Assembly (NCBI RefSeq): GCF_006538885.1
Contig: NZ_BJLY01000003.1
Span: forward strand, 1 to 64,000
Source: Gluconobacter roseus NBRC 3990
Lineage (GTDB): Bacteria; Pseudomonadota; Alphaproteobacteria; Acetobacterales; Acetobacteraceae
Direction of reading: 5' to 3'
Length of the DNA: 64,000 nucleotides
In this document: positions 1 through 9,181 of the stretch, piece by piece
How positions within the stretch are numbered: the first letter of the stretch is position 1
How the letters are laid out: each line of letters starts with the position of its first letter
Translations under genes and position numbers: made by a program
Notes under the pieces: model-generated
What the model was told of the DNA's origin: nothing
What the model saw: the letters and a program-made list of their open reading frames with translations, nothing else
Databases searched by the model: none

Positions 1-72
1 CGCGTCGGTGAACGGGCTTATACGGGGAGCTCGGAGGGGGGTCAACAGGAAAATTGCATTTTTGTGAAAAAA

Positions 73-1041
73 TCAGATTCCGTAGAACTTTCTGAACCAG
101 AGGCAGAACTCTTTCATGCCGTCTTCAAAGGAAACTTCGGGCTCCCAGCCGCAGAGTTCCTTTATGTTTTCCAGAGAAGCCCAGGTCGATTCCATATCGG
201 CCACCGGCCGGGGCCGACATTCCACAACGGCTTTCTGGTCCAGATTGCGCTCCAGCAGCTCGATCATCCGGACAACCTTTTCAGGTTTATCCCCTCCAAG
301 ATTCAGCACGCGGGACGTTCCTGCTTCGGGAGGCCGCCCCAGAACCTTCAGCACGCCTCTGACGATATCATCGATATAGGTAAAATCCCGGGACAGGTTC
401 TTTCCATCATAGAGCGTGACCGGACGGCCTTCGGAAATCGCTTTGGCAAATCCGTAATACGCCATGTCGGGTCGGCCCCATGGACCATACACCGTAAAGA
501 ACCGCAGACCGGTCTGCGGGATGCCATACAGATAGGCGTAGGACTCCGATGTCAGTTCCGCCGCTCTTTTGGTCACTGCATAGAGGGAGCTGGGCTGGTC
601 TACCCGATCCGTTTCACGGAAAGGCGTGCTCCTGTTGCGTCCATAGACAGACGACGATGACGCATAGACGACATGGGTCAGATTTTTCAGATGTCGGCAT
701 GCTTCGAGGAGCGCGACCTGTCCCATGACGTTGGATGTCACATAGGAATAGGGATCTACCATCGAATGGCGGACACCGGCCTGCGCTGCGAGATGAACGA
801 CTGCTTCCAGATCGGGATGCGATTCAGTCAGGCTAAGCATGGCCTGATGGTCCGCCACGTCCAGCTTCTGGAAACTGAACGACGGATAAGGTTCAAGCTG
901 CTTTAGTCGCGCTGCTTTCAGGGCCGGGTCGTAATAGTCGTTGAGACTATCGACCCCGATGACATTCATACCCTGCTTGAGAAGGGCTTCAGCAACATGA
1001 AACCCGATAAATCCGGCAACCCCGGTGACCAGAACTTTCAC
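73..1041 (-). CDS. NAD-dependent sugar-nucleotide epimerase (UDP-glucuronate 4-epimerase-like)
   Basis: This is a 322-residue extended short-chain dehydrogenase of the GalE/UDP-glucuronate epimerase type, probably cytoplasmic and supplying an activated sugar for polysaccharide. The sequence shows the Rossmann dinucleotide motif GxxGxxG at residues 7-13, an SSSSVYG segment near 128-134 and the catalytic Tyr-x-x-x-Lys at Tyr144 and Lys148. The early stretch with paired tyrosines near residue 36 and the AAQAGVRHS segment near 85 are typical of UDP-glucuronate 4-epimerases, so galacturonate formation is the best guess; another NDP-sugar substrate remains possible. It is the last gene of a minus-strand run, starting 7 bases after the DUF192 gene ends. 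Confidence 0.85.
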   Translation of the reverse strand: MKVLVTGVAGFIGFHVAEALLKQGMNVIGVDSLNDYYDPALKAARLKQLEPYPSFSFQKLDVADHQAMLSLTESHPDLEAVVHLAAQAGVRHSMVDPYSYVTSNVMGQVALLEACRHLKNLTHVVYASSSSVYGRNRSTPFRETDRVDQPSSLYAVTKRAAELTSESYAYLYGIPQTGLRFFTVYGPWGRPDMAYYGFAKAISEGRPVTLYDGKNLSRDFTYIDDIVRGVLKVLGRPPEAGTSRVLNLGGDKPEKVVRMIELLERNLDQKAVVECRPRPVADMESTWASLENIKELCGWEPEVSFEDGMKEFCLWFRKFYGI

Positions 1042-1048
1042 AGGGGCA

Positions 1049-1525
1049 TCAGTGCTTCAGCGCGGGACTGGTTACGACATCGCCCACGCGGATTCCCAGC
1101 TTGGCCGTGACCCCGCCTGCCAGTTCAAGCGTATTGGCAACCACGCCATCACTCCGAAGGATTGCTTCGCTCAGGGGAACGGCATTTTCCGCAATGGCGT
1201 GGATATGGTTGGTTGAATCGATAAAGACGATGTCCAGCGGCACAAGGGTATTGCGCATCCACATGTCCGACACCTGAGGGGTTGGCCACATGAACAGCAT
1301 CCCTTCGTTTTCAGGCAGATGCTTGCGGAACATTTCCCCGACTTCCTGCTGTCGGTACGTCTTGGCCAACTCCACCGTAAACGCGTGCTTCTGACCGTCA
1401 CGCGTGGTGATGGTCAGACTCTCTGTTGGCAAACGGGCCTGCGCCTGCGTAATTGCCTCTTCCGCTCTGGCAATGCCGGCACTCATTCCAAGCGCCGCCA
1501 CCAGCGCACAGCATAAAACTCGCAT
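1049..1525 (-). CDS. DUF192 family exported protein
   Basis: A 158-residue protein with an N-terminal signal peptide (hydrophobic stretch ending about residue 21 at an AxA-like site, so periplasmic or envelope localisation) followed by a single DUF192 domain. The domain is recognised from the ETxxLxxGLMFR-like core, here spread over residues 60-110 and containing GMLFMWPTPQ and the MRNTLVPLDIVFID block. The biochemical role of the family is not established. It lies between the metallo-hydrolase gene upstream (15-base gap) and the epimerase gene downstream (7-base gap), so the three are probably co-transcribed. Confidence 0.85.
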   Translation of the reverse strand: MRVLCCALVAALGMSAGIARAEEAITQAQARLPTESLTITTRDGQKHAFTVELAKTYRQQEVGEMFRKHLPENEGMLFMWPTPQVSDMWMRNTLVPLDIVFIDSTNHIHAIAENAVPLSEAILRSDGVVANTLELAGGVTAKLGIRVGDVVTSPALKH

Positions 1526-1540
1526 GATATGACTTTCAGG

Positions 1541-2191
1541 TCAGGAAATCAGGAAAGGATTGGTCCGACGTTCTTCCCCAATGGTCGTCGGCATTCCATG
1601 CCCACACAGAACGACAGTCTCATCGGGCAGGAACAGAAGATGTTTGCGGATTCCGTCGATAAGGGCCCGTGAATCACCGTAGGCGAAATCCGTCCGGCCG
1701 ACAGTTCCCCGGAACAATGTGTCCCCGGCCATGACGCGACGGTTATCATGGTCGATAAAGACAACATGTCCGGGTGTGTGACCGGGCACATGAGCCACGT
1801 GCAGATCCTGCCCCAACAGATGCAGGACTTCGCCGTCTTCCACGAAGCGGTCAGGCGTGACGTTGTCCATGCCTGTCAGGCCGAAGGCAGCAGCCTGCTT
1901 CGTGATGCTCTGCAGCAGGAAATCATCCCGTCGATCAGGGCCTATGACCGGTACCGTCTGATCCTGACGGGCTTCGAGAGCTTTCTTCAGGGCGGCCGCT
2001 CCGCCTGCATGATCCAGATGACCATGCGTCAGAAGGATGGCCTCTACGGTCTGTCCATCCAGATGCTGGAGAATATCCTCAACATCGCCTCCCGGATCGA
2101 CCACAACGGCACGGTTCTCATCATTGGAGAGAATGGTGCAGTTCTGCCGCAGGGGCGTTACCGGCACCCGCTTTGCATACAAAGGAGTCAC
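1541..2191 (-). CDS. MBL-fold metallo-hydrolase (glyoxalase II-like)
   Basis: A 216-residue metallo-beta-lactamase-fold hydrolase. The zinc-binding HxHxDH motif is seen as THGHLDH at residues 55-61, followed by the PGHTPGH segment, the GDTLF aspartate loop and a late CGHG histidine. The compact size, without the C-terminal helical domain of true glyoxalase II, matches the YcbL-like subgroup, whose members have been described as type II glyoxalase-like thioesterases; the exact substrate cannot be told. It is the first gene of a minus-strand trio with the DUF192 protein and the epimerase, and is divergent from the RidA gene. Confidence 0.88.
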   Translation of the reverse strand: MTPLYAKRVPVTPLRQNCTILSNDENRAVVVDPGGDVEDILQHLDGQTVEAILLTHGHLDHAGGAAALKKALEARQDQTVPVIGPDRRDDFLLQSITKQAAAFGLTGMDNVTPDRFVEDGEVLHLLGQDLHVAHVPGHTPGHVVFIDHDNRRVMAGDTLFRGTVGRTDFAYGDSRALIDGIRKHLLFLPDETVVLCGHGMPTTIGEERRTNPFLIS

Positions 2192-2341
2192 AACTCCCCC
2201 TTCCAGACGGTCCGTTATGATGTGGCGATACAGGGTCAGCCCCTGCGGGACAAGTCAGGTACGGGATTGATAGCGCAGATCATTGACCCTCCGTCACAGG
2301 ACGGTCACTCTCCCCTTTTCCCACCCAGACGAGGTATCATC

Positions 2342-2692
2342 ATGAGCCGTATCATCCGCACAGAACCCAACGCCATTCTTTCCAAGGCCGTCGAGTATCA
2401 TGGCTTCATTTTCACGCAGGGCGTTGTTGCAGCTGATCTGTCCAAGGGAATCGAAGAACAGACCAAGAGCGTTCTCGACCAGCTCGACGAAATTCTTGAA
2501 GTGCACGGCACCGACAAGACCCGCATCCTTCAGGCCCAGATCTGGGTGAAAGATATTGCAGATCGCACGGCTCTGAACACGGTCTGGTCTGCCTGGCTTC
2601 CGGAAAACATGGCGCCTGCACGTGCCTGCGTTCAGGCCGTCATGGCAGACCCGAAGATTCTCGTGGAAATCATGCTCACGACCACGAAGTGA
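2342..2692 (+). CDS. RidA family protein (reactive enamine/imine deaminase-like)
   Basis: A 116-residue protein of the YjgF/YER057c/UK114 family, which form trimers and in the best-known members hydrolyse reactive enamine/imine intermediates made by PLP enzymes. The family pattern is visible in the FTQGVVAAD block near residue 24, the segment with NTVWSAWLPENMAPARACVQ around residues 78-97 and the C-terminal VEIMLTT. The conserved arginine that contacts the substrate carboxylate is present (PAR near residue 92). I chose the ATG at 2342; the frame is open far upstream but that part is antisense to the metallo-hydrolase gene. Neighbours give no further clue. Confidence 0.85.
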   Translation: MSRIIRTEPNAILSKAVEYHGFIFTQGVVAADLSKGIEEQTKSVLDQLDEILEVHGTDKTRILQAQIWVKDIADRTALNTVWSAWLPENMAPARACVQAVMADPKILVEIMLTTTK

Positions 2693-2796
2693 TCTGAATC
2701 AGCCAATTATGGCGAGATTGCAGCAGAGTGTGGTGTCAAAAAGATTTTCTCTGGAAATGAAAATTTAACCCACAGGCTTGCATTCTGCTCTTGTCA

Positions 2797-2830
2797 GGGT
2801 TGCAGGAAGGTTGTTACCTCCCTGTAACCC
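2797..2830 (+). promoter_or_regulatory. nested hairpin in the leader of the CHAP gene
   Basis: GGGTTGCAGG (2797-2806) pairs with CCTGTAACCC (2821-2830) through one G-T wobble, and the loop itself contains AGGT/ACCT (2808-2811 and 2816-2819). The structure ends 34 bases before the proposed GTG start and lacks a downstream T run, so it is more likely a leader element or upstream control structure than a terminator. Function is inferred only from position. Confidence 0.45.
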
Positions 2831-2864
2831 GAACAACACACAACCAATCAGGATCCTAAAGATC

Positions 2865-3581
2865 GTGAAGCATAAAAGTTGCCGGAAAACCTTTTTCTCT
2901 GCTCTGGCGCTCTCCGCGATCGCATTCTTTTCGGGACAAGCTCAGGCCCGTCACAGTTCGGGTCATCATGGACGGGTGGCATTCCACGGCCATCGTTCCA
3001 GCAGCCATCGCCACTCTTATGCTCACGTCATCCAATGCGTCGCCTACGCCAAGACGGCTTCAGAAGTCGTTCTGCACGGCAATGCGCGTGACTGGTGGTA
3101 CAATGCCGCCGGCGTTTATGCCCGCGGATCCGCCCCGCAGGCCGGTTCGGTCCTGAATTTCCGGGCCATCCGCCGTATGCCGCTCGGCCATGTCGCCGTG
3201 GTCCGTTCGGTGGAAGACAGCCGCACAATCTATATCGACCAGTCCCACTGGGCTTCCAACGGCATCGCACATAACGTGCGCGTCGTTGACGTTTCGCCCA
3301 ACAATGACTGGAGCGCGGTCCGCGTCGCTCTCAACGATCGCAGCGGCCGCCTTGGCAGCATCTATCCGACCTACGGTTTCATCTATCCCCATTCCGACAA
3401 TGGCGATCGCAATCCGGCCCCGCATGTCGTGATGGCACGCGCTTCGAACGTCTCAGGTTTCCGTCACCGCGCCGTCCTGAACGGCTCTGACGCTCTGAGC
3501 CATCCGATGAGCAGCACAGAAGTCGCCGAAGCTCCGGACGATGCCTTCACTTCGGACGCTCCCGACCGTTCGATTCGCTGA
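2865..3581 (+). CDS. CHAP domain cell-wall hydrolase/amidase
   Basis: From the GTG at 2865 the product is 238 residues, with a signal peptide (Lys/Arg-rich start, hydrophobic core, AQA cleavage site near residue 28) directing it to the periplasm or outside. A His/Ser-rich linker follows, then a CHAP domain with the catalytic cysteine in QCVAYAK (Cys58), histidine in PLGHVAVV (His109) and a third polar residue near IDQSHW (His128). CHAP enzymes cut peptidoglycan peptides. The start was chosen because it gives a clean signal peptide and is preceded by AGGA at 2850-2853; a longer ORF exists but would bury the signal peptide. The C-terminal 60 residues are probably disordered. Confidence 0.85.
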   Translation: MKHKSCRKTFFSALALSAIAFFSGQAQARHSSGHHGRVAFHGHRSSSHRHSYAHVIQCVAYAKTASEVVLHGNARDWWYNAAGVYARGSAPQAGSVLNFRAIRRMPLGHVAVVRSVEDSRTIYIDQSHWASNGIAHNVRVVDVSPNNDWSAVRVALNDRSGRLGSIYPTYGFIYPHSDNGDRNPAPHVVMARASNVSGFRHRAVLNGSDALSHPMSSTEVAEAPDDAFTSDAPDRSIR

Positions 3582-3590
3582 TAAGGCCTG

Positions 3591-3614
3591 ACGACCGGGC
3601 TTCAGTCCGGTCGT
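3591..3614. terminator. hairpin between convergent CHAP and rlmH genes
   Basis: ACGACCGG (3591-3598) and CCGGTCGT (3607-3614) form a perfect 8-bp stem at the junction of two convergent genes. There is no T run on either side, so rho-independent activity is uncertain. Confidence 0.4.
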
Positions 3615-4060
3615 GATTCCCTGTGATAGGGATGACCGGTATTGATGGCCTGAGCCCGGAACACCTGCTCGGCGATCAGAACCCTGACCAGCATGTGCGG
3701 CCAGGTCAGTTTCCCCAGAGAAATCACGGAATCGGCCCGCTGGATCACGCTTGAATCCAGCCCTTCCGCGCCACCGATCAGAAAATGAATGGGGCGCCCG
3801 GATTCCTGCCAGCGGGACAGCATCTCCGCCAGCCGCAGGCTGTCCGGTGTCTTGCCACCCTCATCCAGCGCCACGATCAGGGCATTGTCAGGACAGGCCC
3901 CCAGAAGAGCCGCAGCATCCTTGCGCTTCTGCTCCTGGACGCTGCCTTTTGACGGCGCGAGTTCCGTCACCGTCAAAGCGGGCCTGATCCGGCCCGCATA
4001 ACGCTCGAACAGTTCGCGCTCCGGCCCGGCTTTGAGCCGGCCGATTGCGACCAGTTTCAT
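3602..4060 (-). CDS. rlmH: 23S rRNA (pseudouridine-1915 N3)-methyltransferase RlmH
   Basis: A 152-residue SPOUT methyltransferase that methylates pseudouridine 1915 of 23S rRNA in the assembled 70S ribosome using S-adenosylmethionine. The family signature is clear: ALDEGG at about residues 64-69, the cofactor-binding knot FLIGGAEG at 93-100 and the C-terminal block ending in HPYHRE. Length matches the family (about 155). It begins immediately after the rsfS stop codon, the usual rsfS-rlmH pairing, and closes the minus-strand translation operon. Confidence 0.95.
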   Translation of the reverse strand: MKLVAIGRLKAGPERELFERYAGRIRPALTVTELAPSKGSVQEQKRKDAAALLGACPDNALIVALDEGGKTPDSLRLAEMLSRWQESGRPIHFLIGGAEGLDSSVIQRADSVISLGKLTWPHMLVRVLIAEQVFRAQAINTGHPYHRESRPD

Positions 4061-4564
4061 TCAGTCCTGCTCTTCATCCTGCCCGACAGCAACTTCGTCT
4101 TCGCTGCCATCCAGATCGGTGCCCCACATGCGCTCAAGCCCATAAAGCTCACGGCTTTCCGGCTTGAAGAGATGCACAACAACATCGCCGGCATCGATCA
4201 GGACCCAGTCGCTGCCATTCGCGCCTTCGATCAGAATGCGCTTGATGCCGATCTCATTGAGCTTCTTCTCAATATGATGCGCCATCGCGGAAATCTGGCG
4301 ATCGGCAAGACCGGTTGCAATGACCATGCGATCAGCAAAATTCGCGCGGCCGACCAGGTCCAGCACAACGATGTCTTCACCCTTGTCTTCATCCAGACTC
4401 GTGGTGATGACCGTCAGCATGCTGGTCAGAAGATCCGGCTGCACGGCTTCGCGCTTGACGGCCGTTTTCTTCGGTCCGGCAACTGCGGCCTTCTTGCGAG
4501 CCGTTCCCGGCACCTTGGCAGCCTCGGCCAGTGCCGCATCGGGGGAGCTGGTTTTCCGGCGCAC
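4061..4564 (-). CDS. rsfS: ribosomal silencing factor RsfS
   Basis: A RsfS/Iojap family protein, which binds ribosomal protein L14 and blocks subunit joining. The domain occupies about residues 47-150, with VVLDLVGRANFADRMVIATG, the EGANGSDWVLIDAGDVVVHLF block and the FYxLE-like ending. An Ala/Lys/Pro-rich N-terminal tail of about 45 residues is longer than in E. coli. The GTG at 4564 is the first conventional start, but has a poor ribosome-binding site; a strong AGGAG lies five bases before an in-frame ATC at 4609, which would add 15 residues. It follows nadD by 47 bases and abuts rlmH. Confidence 0.92.
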   Translation of the reverse strand: MRRKTSSPDAALAEAAKVPGTARKKAAVAGPKKTAVKREAVQPDLLTSMLTVITTSLDEDKGEDIVVLDLVGRANFADRMVIATGLADRQISAMAHHIEKKLNEIGIKRILIEGANGSDWVLIDAGDVVVHLFKPESRELYGLERMWGTDLDGSEDEVAVGQDEEQD

Positions 4565-4611
4565 AGGCTTTTTGGCCTGCGATTCGGGAGAGGTCGTCTT
4601 GGTGATGATTT

Positions 4612-5199
4612 TTACTCCTGATCGGAATCCGGACGAAACTGGCCGGACTCACGCAACGCTGTAGCCGATATATCGTTCTGCGGCGCAGAAAGGAACGTCC
4701 ATGCGTTGCCTTTTCGCTCCGCAAGCATGGGAGATTCGCGCGAAGGCCGTCTCTGATGCCGCAAAACAGAAGCCGCGGCCCCCCGCAGGGCTGGCGAAAC
4801 ACTGCCCGGACGCGGGAGCACAGCAATGGGAACCATCGCAGCCAACCGCCGCCAGCGCTTCCAGTGCGAAAGCTGCGCCAGCCCGTCCGCACCCATCAGC
4901 CAGACGAAACGCACATGCGGGAAGCGCTGTTTCAGCAATCCGACCGTTTTTACGGTGAAGCGCTGCCCAAGCCGCGATTCGATATCCGTTGCAACGATTC
5001 GCCGTCCGTCTGCAATCCGCTCCGCAGAAGCAAGACGCACCCTGAACGGTGCCATGCCTTTACTCGGCTTGAGCGGATTCCCGGGTGAGACCATGAGCCA
5101 CACCTGATCCAGACGCAAAGCCCGCAAGGCCCGCCGCGCCAGCATGAGATGACCCGCATGCGCCGGATTGAAAGACCCGCCCAGCAGACCGATCCGCAT
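4612..5199 (-). CDS. nadD: nicotinate-nucleotide adenylyltransferase NadD
   Basis: A 195-residue adenylyltransferase joining nicotinate mononucleotide and ATP to give deamido-NAD. The nucleotidyltransferase signature GGSFNPAHAGH lies at residues 7-17 from the ATG at 5199, and the late ISATALR motif corresponds to the ISSTxxR ATP-binding loop. The ATG at 5199 is chosen because the conserved fold starts there; a longer frame would run into proA. The gene lies between proA and rsfS, a frequent arrangement in alphaproteobacteria. NAD synthase, which uses the next intermediate, is at 30740-32776. Confidence 0.93.
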   Translation of the reverse strand: MRIGLLGGSFNPAHAGHLMLARRALRALRLDQVWLMVSPGNPLKPSKGMAPFRVRLASAERIADGRRIVATDIESRLGQRFTVKTVGLLKQRFPHVRFVWLMGADGLAQLSHWKRWRRLAAMVPIAVLPRPGSVSPALRGAAASVLRHQRRPSRESPMLAERKGNAWTFLSAPQNDISATALRESGQFRPDSDQE

Positions 5200-5231
5200 A
5201 TTTCGGCCATCACCAGACGTCGGGATACTGA

Positions 5232-6488
5232 TCAGCCCCGCACCTGCCCGGTGCCGATCACTTCGTACCGGTAGCATGTCAGCTGCTCGAGCCCCACCGG
5301 CCCCCGGGCATGCATCCGCCCCGTCGCAATGCCGATTTCCGCACCGAATCCGAACTCCCCACCGTCACAGAACTGCGTGGACGCATTCCACATCACCACC
5401 GCACTGTCCGTCCCGTTGAGGAACTCCGCCGCGGCTTCAGGATCTTCGGCGATAATGGCCTCGGTATGCGAACTTCCATGCCGCGCGATGTGAGCCAGAG
5501 CATCTTCAACCCCGTCCACCACGGCAACCGAGAGCACGGCGTCCAGCCATTCCGTGTTGAAATCATCGTCCGAGGCTGCCGCAAGCGTCGGCACAATCGC
5601 ACGCGCCCGATCATCTGCCCGGAACGTACATCCCTTCGCGGCAAGATCCTGAACCAGCAGCGGCAACAGCGTCGGCGCAATCGCCGCATCGATCAGCAGC
5701 GTCTCCGTCGCACCACAGATCCCGGTCCGACGCATCTTCGCATCCAGCAGCACTTTCCGGGCCATGGCCGGATCGGCACTCGCATGGATGTAAGTATGAT
5801 TCAGACCGTCCGCATGCGCCAGAACCGGCACCCGGGCCTCACGCTGCACGCGCTCCACAAGGGACTTGCCGCCGCGTGGAATGATCAGGTCGATCTTTCC
5901 CGAAGCCTGCAGCATCGCTCCGACCAGAGCCCGGTCGGCAGATGGCAGGATCTGCACACAGGCCTCATCCAGGCCGGCTGCGCGCAATCCGTCTTCCATC
6001 GCCGCCTGAATGGCACGCGCCGAATGCAGGCTTTCCCCACCACCACGCAGAATCACCGCATTGCCGGACTTGATGCACAGCGCCGCGGCATCAGCCCCAA
6101 CATTGGGGCGGCTTTCGTAGATCATGCCGATCACGCCAAGCGGCGTCGCGACCCGGCGGAAATGCAGCCCGTTCGGCCGGTCCCATTCCGCCAGAACACG
6201 CCCGACCGGATCCGGCAGACCCGCCACGTCTTCCAGACCGCGCGCCATCGCCTCAACCCGCTCCGGCGTCAGCGTCAGACGGTCCCGGAACGCCGCGTTC
6301 CGGTCTTCGGAAAGCACGGCCAGATCCTTCTGGTTGGCGGCCACGATCTCGTCCGACCGGGCCCTCAGCGCTTTCGCAGCTTCGGACAGGGCCTGATTGC
6401 GCGTTTCCGCACTTGCCCGTGCCAGACTCCGGCTGACCCGGCGAGCACGCTCCGCCAGACCGTCCAGAATGTGCCCTGCCTCAGACAT
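5232..6488 (-). CDS. proA: glutamate-5-semialdehyde dehydrogenase ProA
   Basis: A 418-residue gamma-glutamyl phosphate reductase, the second step of proline synthesis. The catalytic cysteine is in the RRTGICGATE segment (Cys248), and the IYESRPNVGADA and ILRGGGES blocks of the ProA cofactor region are present. The ATG at 6488 is taken as the start; the frame is open further but only as antisense-like sequence inside ychF. The gene overlaps the ychF stop by 8 bases, indicating translational coupling. proC, the last proline step, is at 18619-19440; proB is not in the window. Confidence 0.95.
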   Translation of the reverse strand: MSEAGHILDGLAERARRVSRSLARASAETRNQALSEAAKALRARSDEIVAANQKDLAVLSEDRNAAFRDRLTLTPERVEAMARGLEDVAGLPDPVGRVLAEWDRPNGLHFRRVATPLGVIGMIYESRPNVGADAAALCIKSGNAVILRGGGESLHSARAIQAAMEDGLRAAGLDEACVQILPSADRALVGAMLQASGKIDLIIPRGGKSLVERVQREARVPVLAHADGLNHTYIHASADPAMARKVLLDAKMRRTGICGATETLLIDAAIAPTLLPLLVQDLAAKGCTFRADDRARAIVPTLAAASDDDFNTEWLDAVLSVAVVDGVEDALAHIARHGSSHTEAIIAEDPEAAAEFLNGTDSAVVMWNASTQFCDGGEFGFGAEIGIATGRMHARGPVGLEQLTCYRYEVIGTGQVRG

Positions 6489-7575
6489 TGAACCGGAACA
6501 GCAGGACGTCACCATCCTGCACCACATATTCCTTGCCTTCGATCCGCAGCTTTCCGGCTTCCTTCGCCCCGGCCTCACCATTACAGGCGACGTAATCGTC
6601 GAAGGCCACGGTTTCGCAGGCAATGAACCCGCGCTCGAAGTCGTTATGAATGACGGCGGCGGCCTGCGGTGCCTTGGTCCCGGCCGTAATCGTCCAGGCG
6701 CGGGATTCCTTCGGTCCGACCGTGAAATACGTCCGCAGGCCCAGCAGCTTGTAGCCAGCCGCAATGACGCGATCCAGCCCGCTATCCGTCAGACCCAGAC
6801 CTTCAAGAAATTCGGTCCGGTCTTCCTGCGGCAGCTGGCTGACTTCCGCCTCAATGGCAGCCGACACCACGACAACGCCCGCGCCCTCGGCTTCGGCCCG
6901 CTTGCGCACCGCTTCCGAAAAGGCGTTTCCGGTCGCGGCAGAACCTTCCTCGACATTGCAGACATACAGAACCGGCTTTGTCGTCAGAAGCTGAAGACGG
7001 GAGGCCTCGGCTTCCTGTCCCTTCGGAACAGCCGTCCGGGCCGGCTTGCCGTCACGCAGAGCGGCCAGCAGCGGCTCCATCAGTTCAAGCTGGGCCTGAG
7101 CCTCACGATCATTGCCACGGGCCCGCTTCTGCAGGCCGACCTGGCGCTTCTCCAAGCTCTCCAGATCCGCAAGCATCAGTTCCGTTTCGATGATATCCGC
7201 ATCCCGAACCGGATCGACCCCACCTTCGACATGCGTGATATCGTCATCCTCGAAGCAGCGCAGGACGTGCACGATGGCATCGACTTCACGGATATTGGCC
7301 AGGAACTGGTTGCCCAGGCCTTCGCCCTTGGACGCCCCACGGACCAGACCAGCAATATCCACGAATTCAAGGCTGGTCGGCACTTTACGGATGGACTTGC
7401 CGATCCGTGCCAGCTCATCCAGTCGTGGGTCCGGAACAGCCACACGGCCCGTATTCGGCTCGATGGTGCAGAACGGGTAATTCGCAGCCTGCGCAGCCGC
7501 CGTTTCCGTCAGGGCATTGAACAGCGTGGACTTGCCGACATTGGGCAGACCAACGATGCCGCAATTGAAACCCAT
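6481..7575 (-). CDS. ychF: redox-responsive ATPase YchF (OLA1-type)
   Basis: A 364-residue Obg-related P-loop ATPase that associates with ribosomes. The Walker A motif GLPNVGKST is at residues 9-17, [17 protein letters not shown] follows, and a C-terminal TGS domain contains the [14 protein letters not shown] segment near residue 280. The altered G4 motif, lacking NKxD (NVEEG is at the equivalent place), fits the ATP preference of the family. It has a GGAGAG ribosome-binding site and overlaps proA by 8 bases; 191 bases separate it from pth, enough for its own promoter. Confidence 0.95.
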   Translation of the reverse strand: MGFNCGIVGLPNVGKSTLFNALTETAAAQAANYPFCTIEPNTGRVAVPDPRLDELARIGKSIRKVPTSLEFVDIAGLVRGASKGEGLGNQFLANIREVDAIVHVLRCFEDDDITHVEGGVDPVRDADIIETELMLADLESLEKRQVGLQKRARGNDREAQAQLELMEPLLAALRDGKPARTAVPKGQEAEASRLQLLTTKPVLYVCNVEEGSAATGNAFSEAVRKRAEAEGAGVVVVSAAIEAEVSQLPQEDRTEFLEGLGLTDSGLDRVIAAGYKLLGLRTYFTVGPKESRAWTITAGTKAPQAAAVIHNDFERGFIACETVAFDDYVACNGEAGAKEAGKLRIEGKEYVVQDGDVLLFRFNV

Positions 7576-7766
7576 TCGTGCTCTCCATCATCATTGAAGA
7601 CCGTCCAGACGCGAACGATCCGTTCCAGAAAATTCCGTTGCCCTGTGTTCGCAGAAACCGAAGAGGCTCACAACCACCTCCCGCCGCGAAACAGACTTTT
7701 CAGTCCACGATTCCTGCGTGATCCTGCAAGCTTTCTTGTTGAGGAGCGATTGCAGCCGCAGCCCCG

Positions 7767-8336
7767 TCAGGCTGCCAGAAGAGCGACTTTCGTCATGAAG
7801 GCTTCGTGTTCTTTTTTGGCCAGAAGAGGCGCGGCATCGGCGATGGCCTCAAGCCAGCGCTCGAGCTCCGGCTCTTCCGCCTTGGCGAAATTGCCCAGCA
7901 CATGGCCGGTTACGCGATCCTTGTGTCCCGGATGGCCGATCCCCATGCGCGCACGCCAGTAATCCGGCCCCGGCAGACATTTATCCATGGAGCGCAGACC
8001 ATTATGCCCGGCCGCCCCACCGCCACGCTTGATGCGCAGCTTGCCGAAGGCAAGGTCGAGTTCGTCGTGGAATACGGTGATATCGTCCTGCGCGATCTTG
8101 AAGAACTGCGCGGCCTGCTGAACGCTGTCGCCTGACCGGTTCATATACGTCATCGGCTTGAGGAGCAGGATCTTCTCCCCCCCGATGACGCCTTCGGAGG
8201 TTTCCCCCCGGAAACGCTTGCGCCACGGTGAGAAACCGTGGCGCCTGGCGATCTCGTCGACCGCCATGAAGCCGATATTGTGTCGATGACGGCTCATCCC
8301 CGGCTCGGGGTTGCCGAGACCGGTCCAGAGCCTCAT
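7767..8336 (-). CDS. pth: peptidyl-tRNA hydrolase
   Basis: A 189-residue Pth1 enzyme that releases tRNA from prematurely terminated peptidyl-tRNA. The catalytic histidine is in HRHNIGF (His19), and the catalytic aspartate is in VFHDELDL (Asp91), followed by the glycine-rich [13 protein letters not shown] segment. The length matches the family. The gene starts three bases after the rplY stop codon; the rplY-pth pair is typical and suggests coupled translation. Confidence 0.96.
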   Translation of the reverse strand: MRLWTGLGNPEPGMSRHRHNIGFMAVDEIARRHGFSPWRKRFRGETSEGVIGGEKILLLKPMTYMNRSGDSVQQAAQFFKIAQDDITVFHDELDLAFGKLRIKRGGGAAGHNGLRSMDKCLPGPDYWRARMGIGHPGHKDRVTGHVLGNFAKAEEPELERWLEAIADAAPLLAKKEHEAFMTKVALLAA

Positions 8337-8339
8337 GAC

Positions 8340-8996
8340 TTACTTCTTCTTTGCGCCGGGCTTTGCAGCGGCTTCAGCTTCAGCAGCGGCCTTGGCAGCA
8401 GCTTCGGCTTCCATTTCGGCATCGATCGTCGGTGCAGCGATGGAGGCGATGACCATGTCAGCAGCCTGGCCACTGCCCAGAACAACGCCTTCGGTGCCCT
8501 TGAGGTCCGTCCAGCGCACGTTCTCGTGGATGTCCAGGCCGCTCAGATCTGCCGTGAAGTGCTCCGGAATGTTGGCCGGATCAGCCTGCACGTCGATGTA
8601 GTGACGGACGACGTTCAGAACGCCACCGCGCTTGATGCCCGGGGACTTCTCTTCGCCAACGAAAGCGATGGAGACTTCGACGTGAACCTTCGTGCCAGCG
8701 GCAACGCGCTGGAAGTCCACATGGATCGGGGCGTCGGAAACCGGGTGCAGCTGCACGTCACGGATCAGGGCAGCAACCGGCTCTGCGCCTTCGGCTGCCA
8801 GGTTGTACACGCGGGAGGACCAGCCACCGCGATGCAGTTCCTTCATGATCACGCGCGGATCAAGTGCGATGATGGAGGGTTCCTGCTTGCCACCGTAGAT
8901 CACGGCCGGCACGAGGCCCTCACGTCTCGTTGCGCGCGCTGCCCCCTTACCAGCCTTCGCACGCGTCGAGACAGCAAGTGTCGTCAAATTAGCCAC
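8340..8996 (-). CDS. rplY: 50S ribosomal protein L25 (TL5/CTC long form)
   Basis: A 218-residue L25 of the long form: an N-terminal 5S rRNA-binding beta-barrel (about residues 5-95), a C-terminal CTC domain and an Ala/Glu/Lys-rich tail. The GTG at 8996 is chosen because AGGAG is correctly spaced in front of it and the protein begins as other L25s do; the frame upstream is open but lacks family similarity. It is the first gene of the minus-strand block rplY-pth, with ychF-proA-nadD-rsfS-rlmH downstream. Confidence 0.93.
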   Translation of the reverse strand: MANLTTLAVSTRAKAGKGAARATRREGLVPAVIYGGKQEPSIIALDPRVIMKELHRGGWSSRVYNLAAEGAEPVAALIRDVQLHPVSDAPIHVDFQRVAAGTKVHVEVSIAFVGEEKSPGIKRGGVLNVVRHYIDVQADPANIPEHFTADLSGLDIHENVRWTDLKGTEGVVLGSGQAADMVIASIAAPTIDAEMEAEAAAKAAAEAEAAAKPGAKKK

Positions 8997-9181
8997 TGTT
9001 ACGCTCCTGCGTATTGAATTTCGTTCAACACAGACCTCCAGGGGTGCCTGTGCGAGGCGCGGAGTAGCGGAAAACCGCCACCGGCACAACCATTTTCGGA
9101 CTCTGCCCCTCTGGACCTGCCCGTCTGCGGACCGCTACGTTTGCGTTTCATTTCCACAGTTTCCGGCAGATCCCCTACCCG

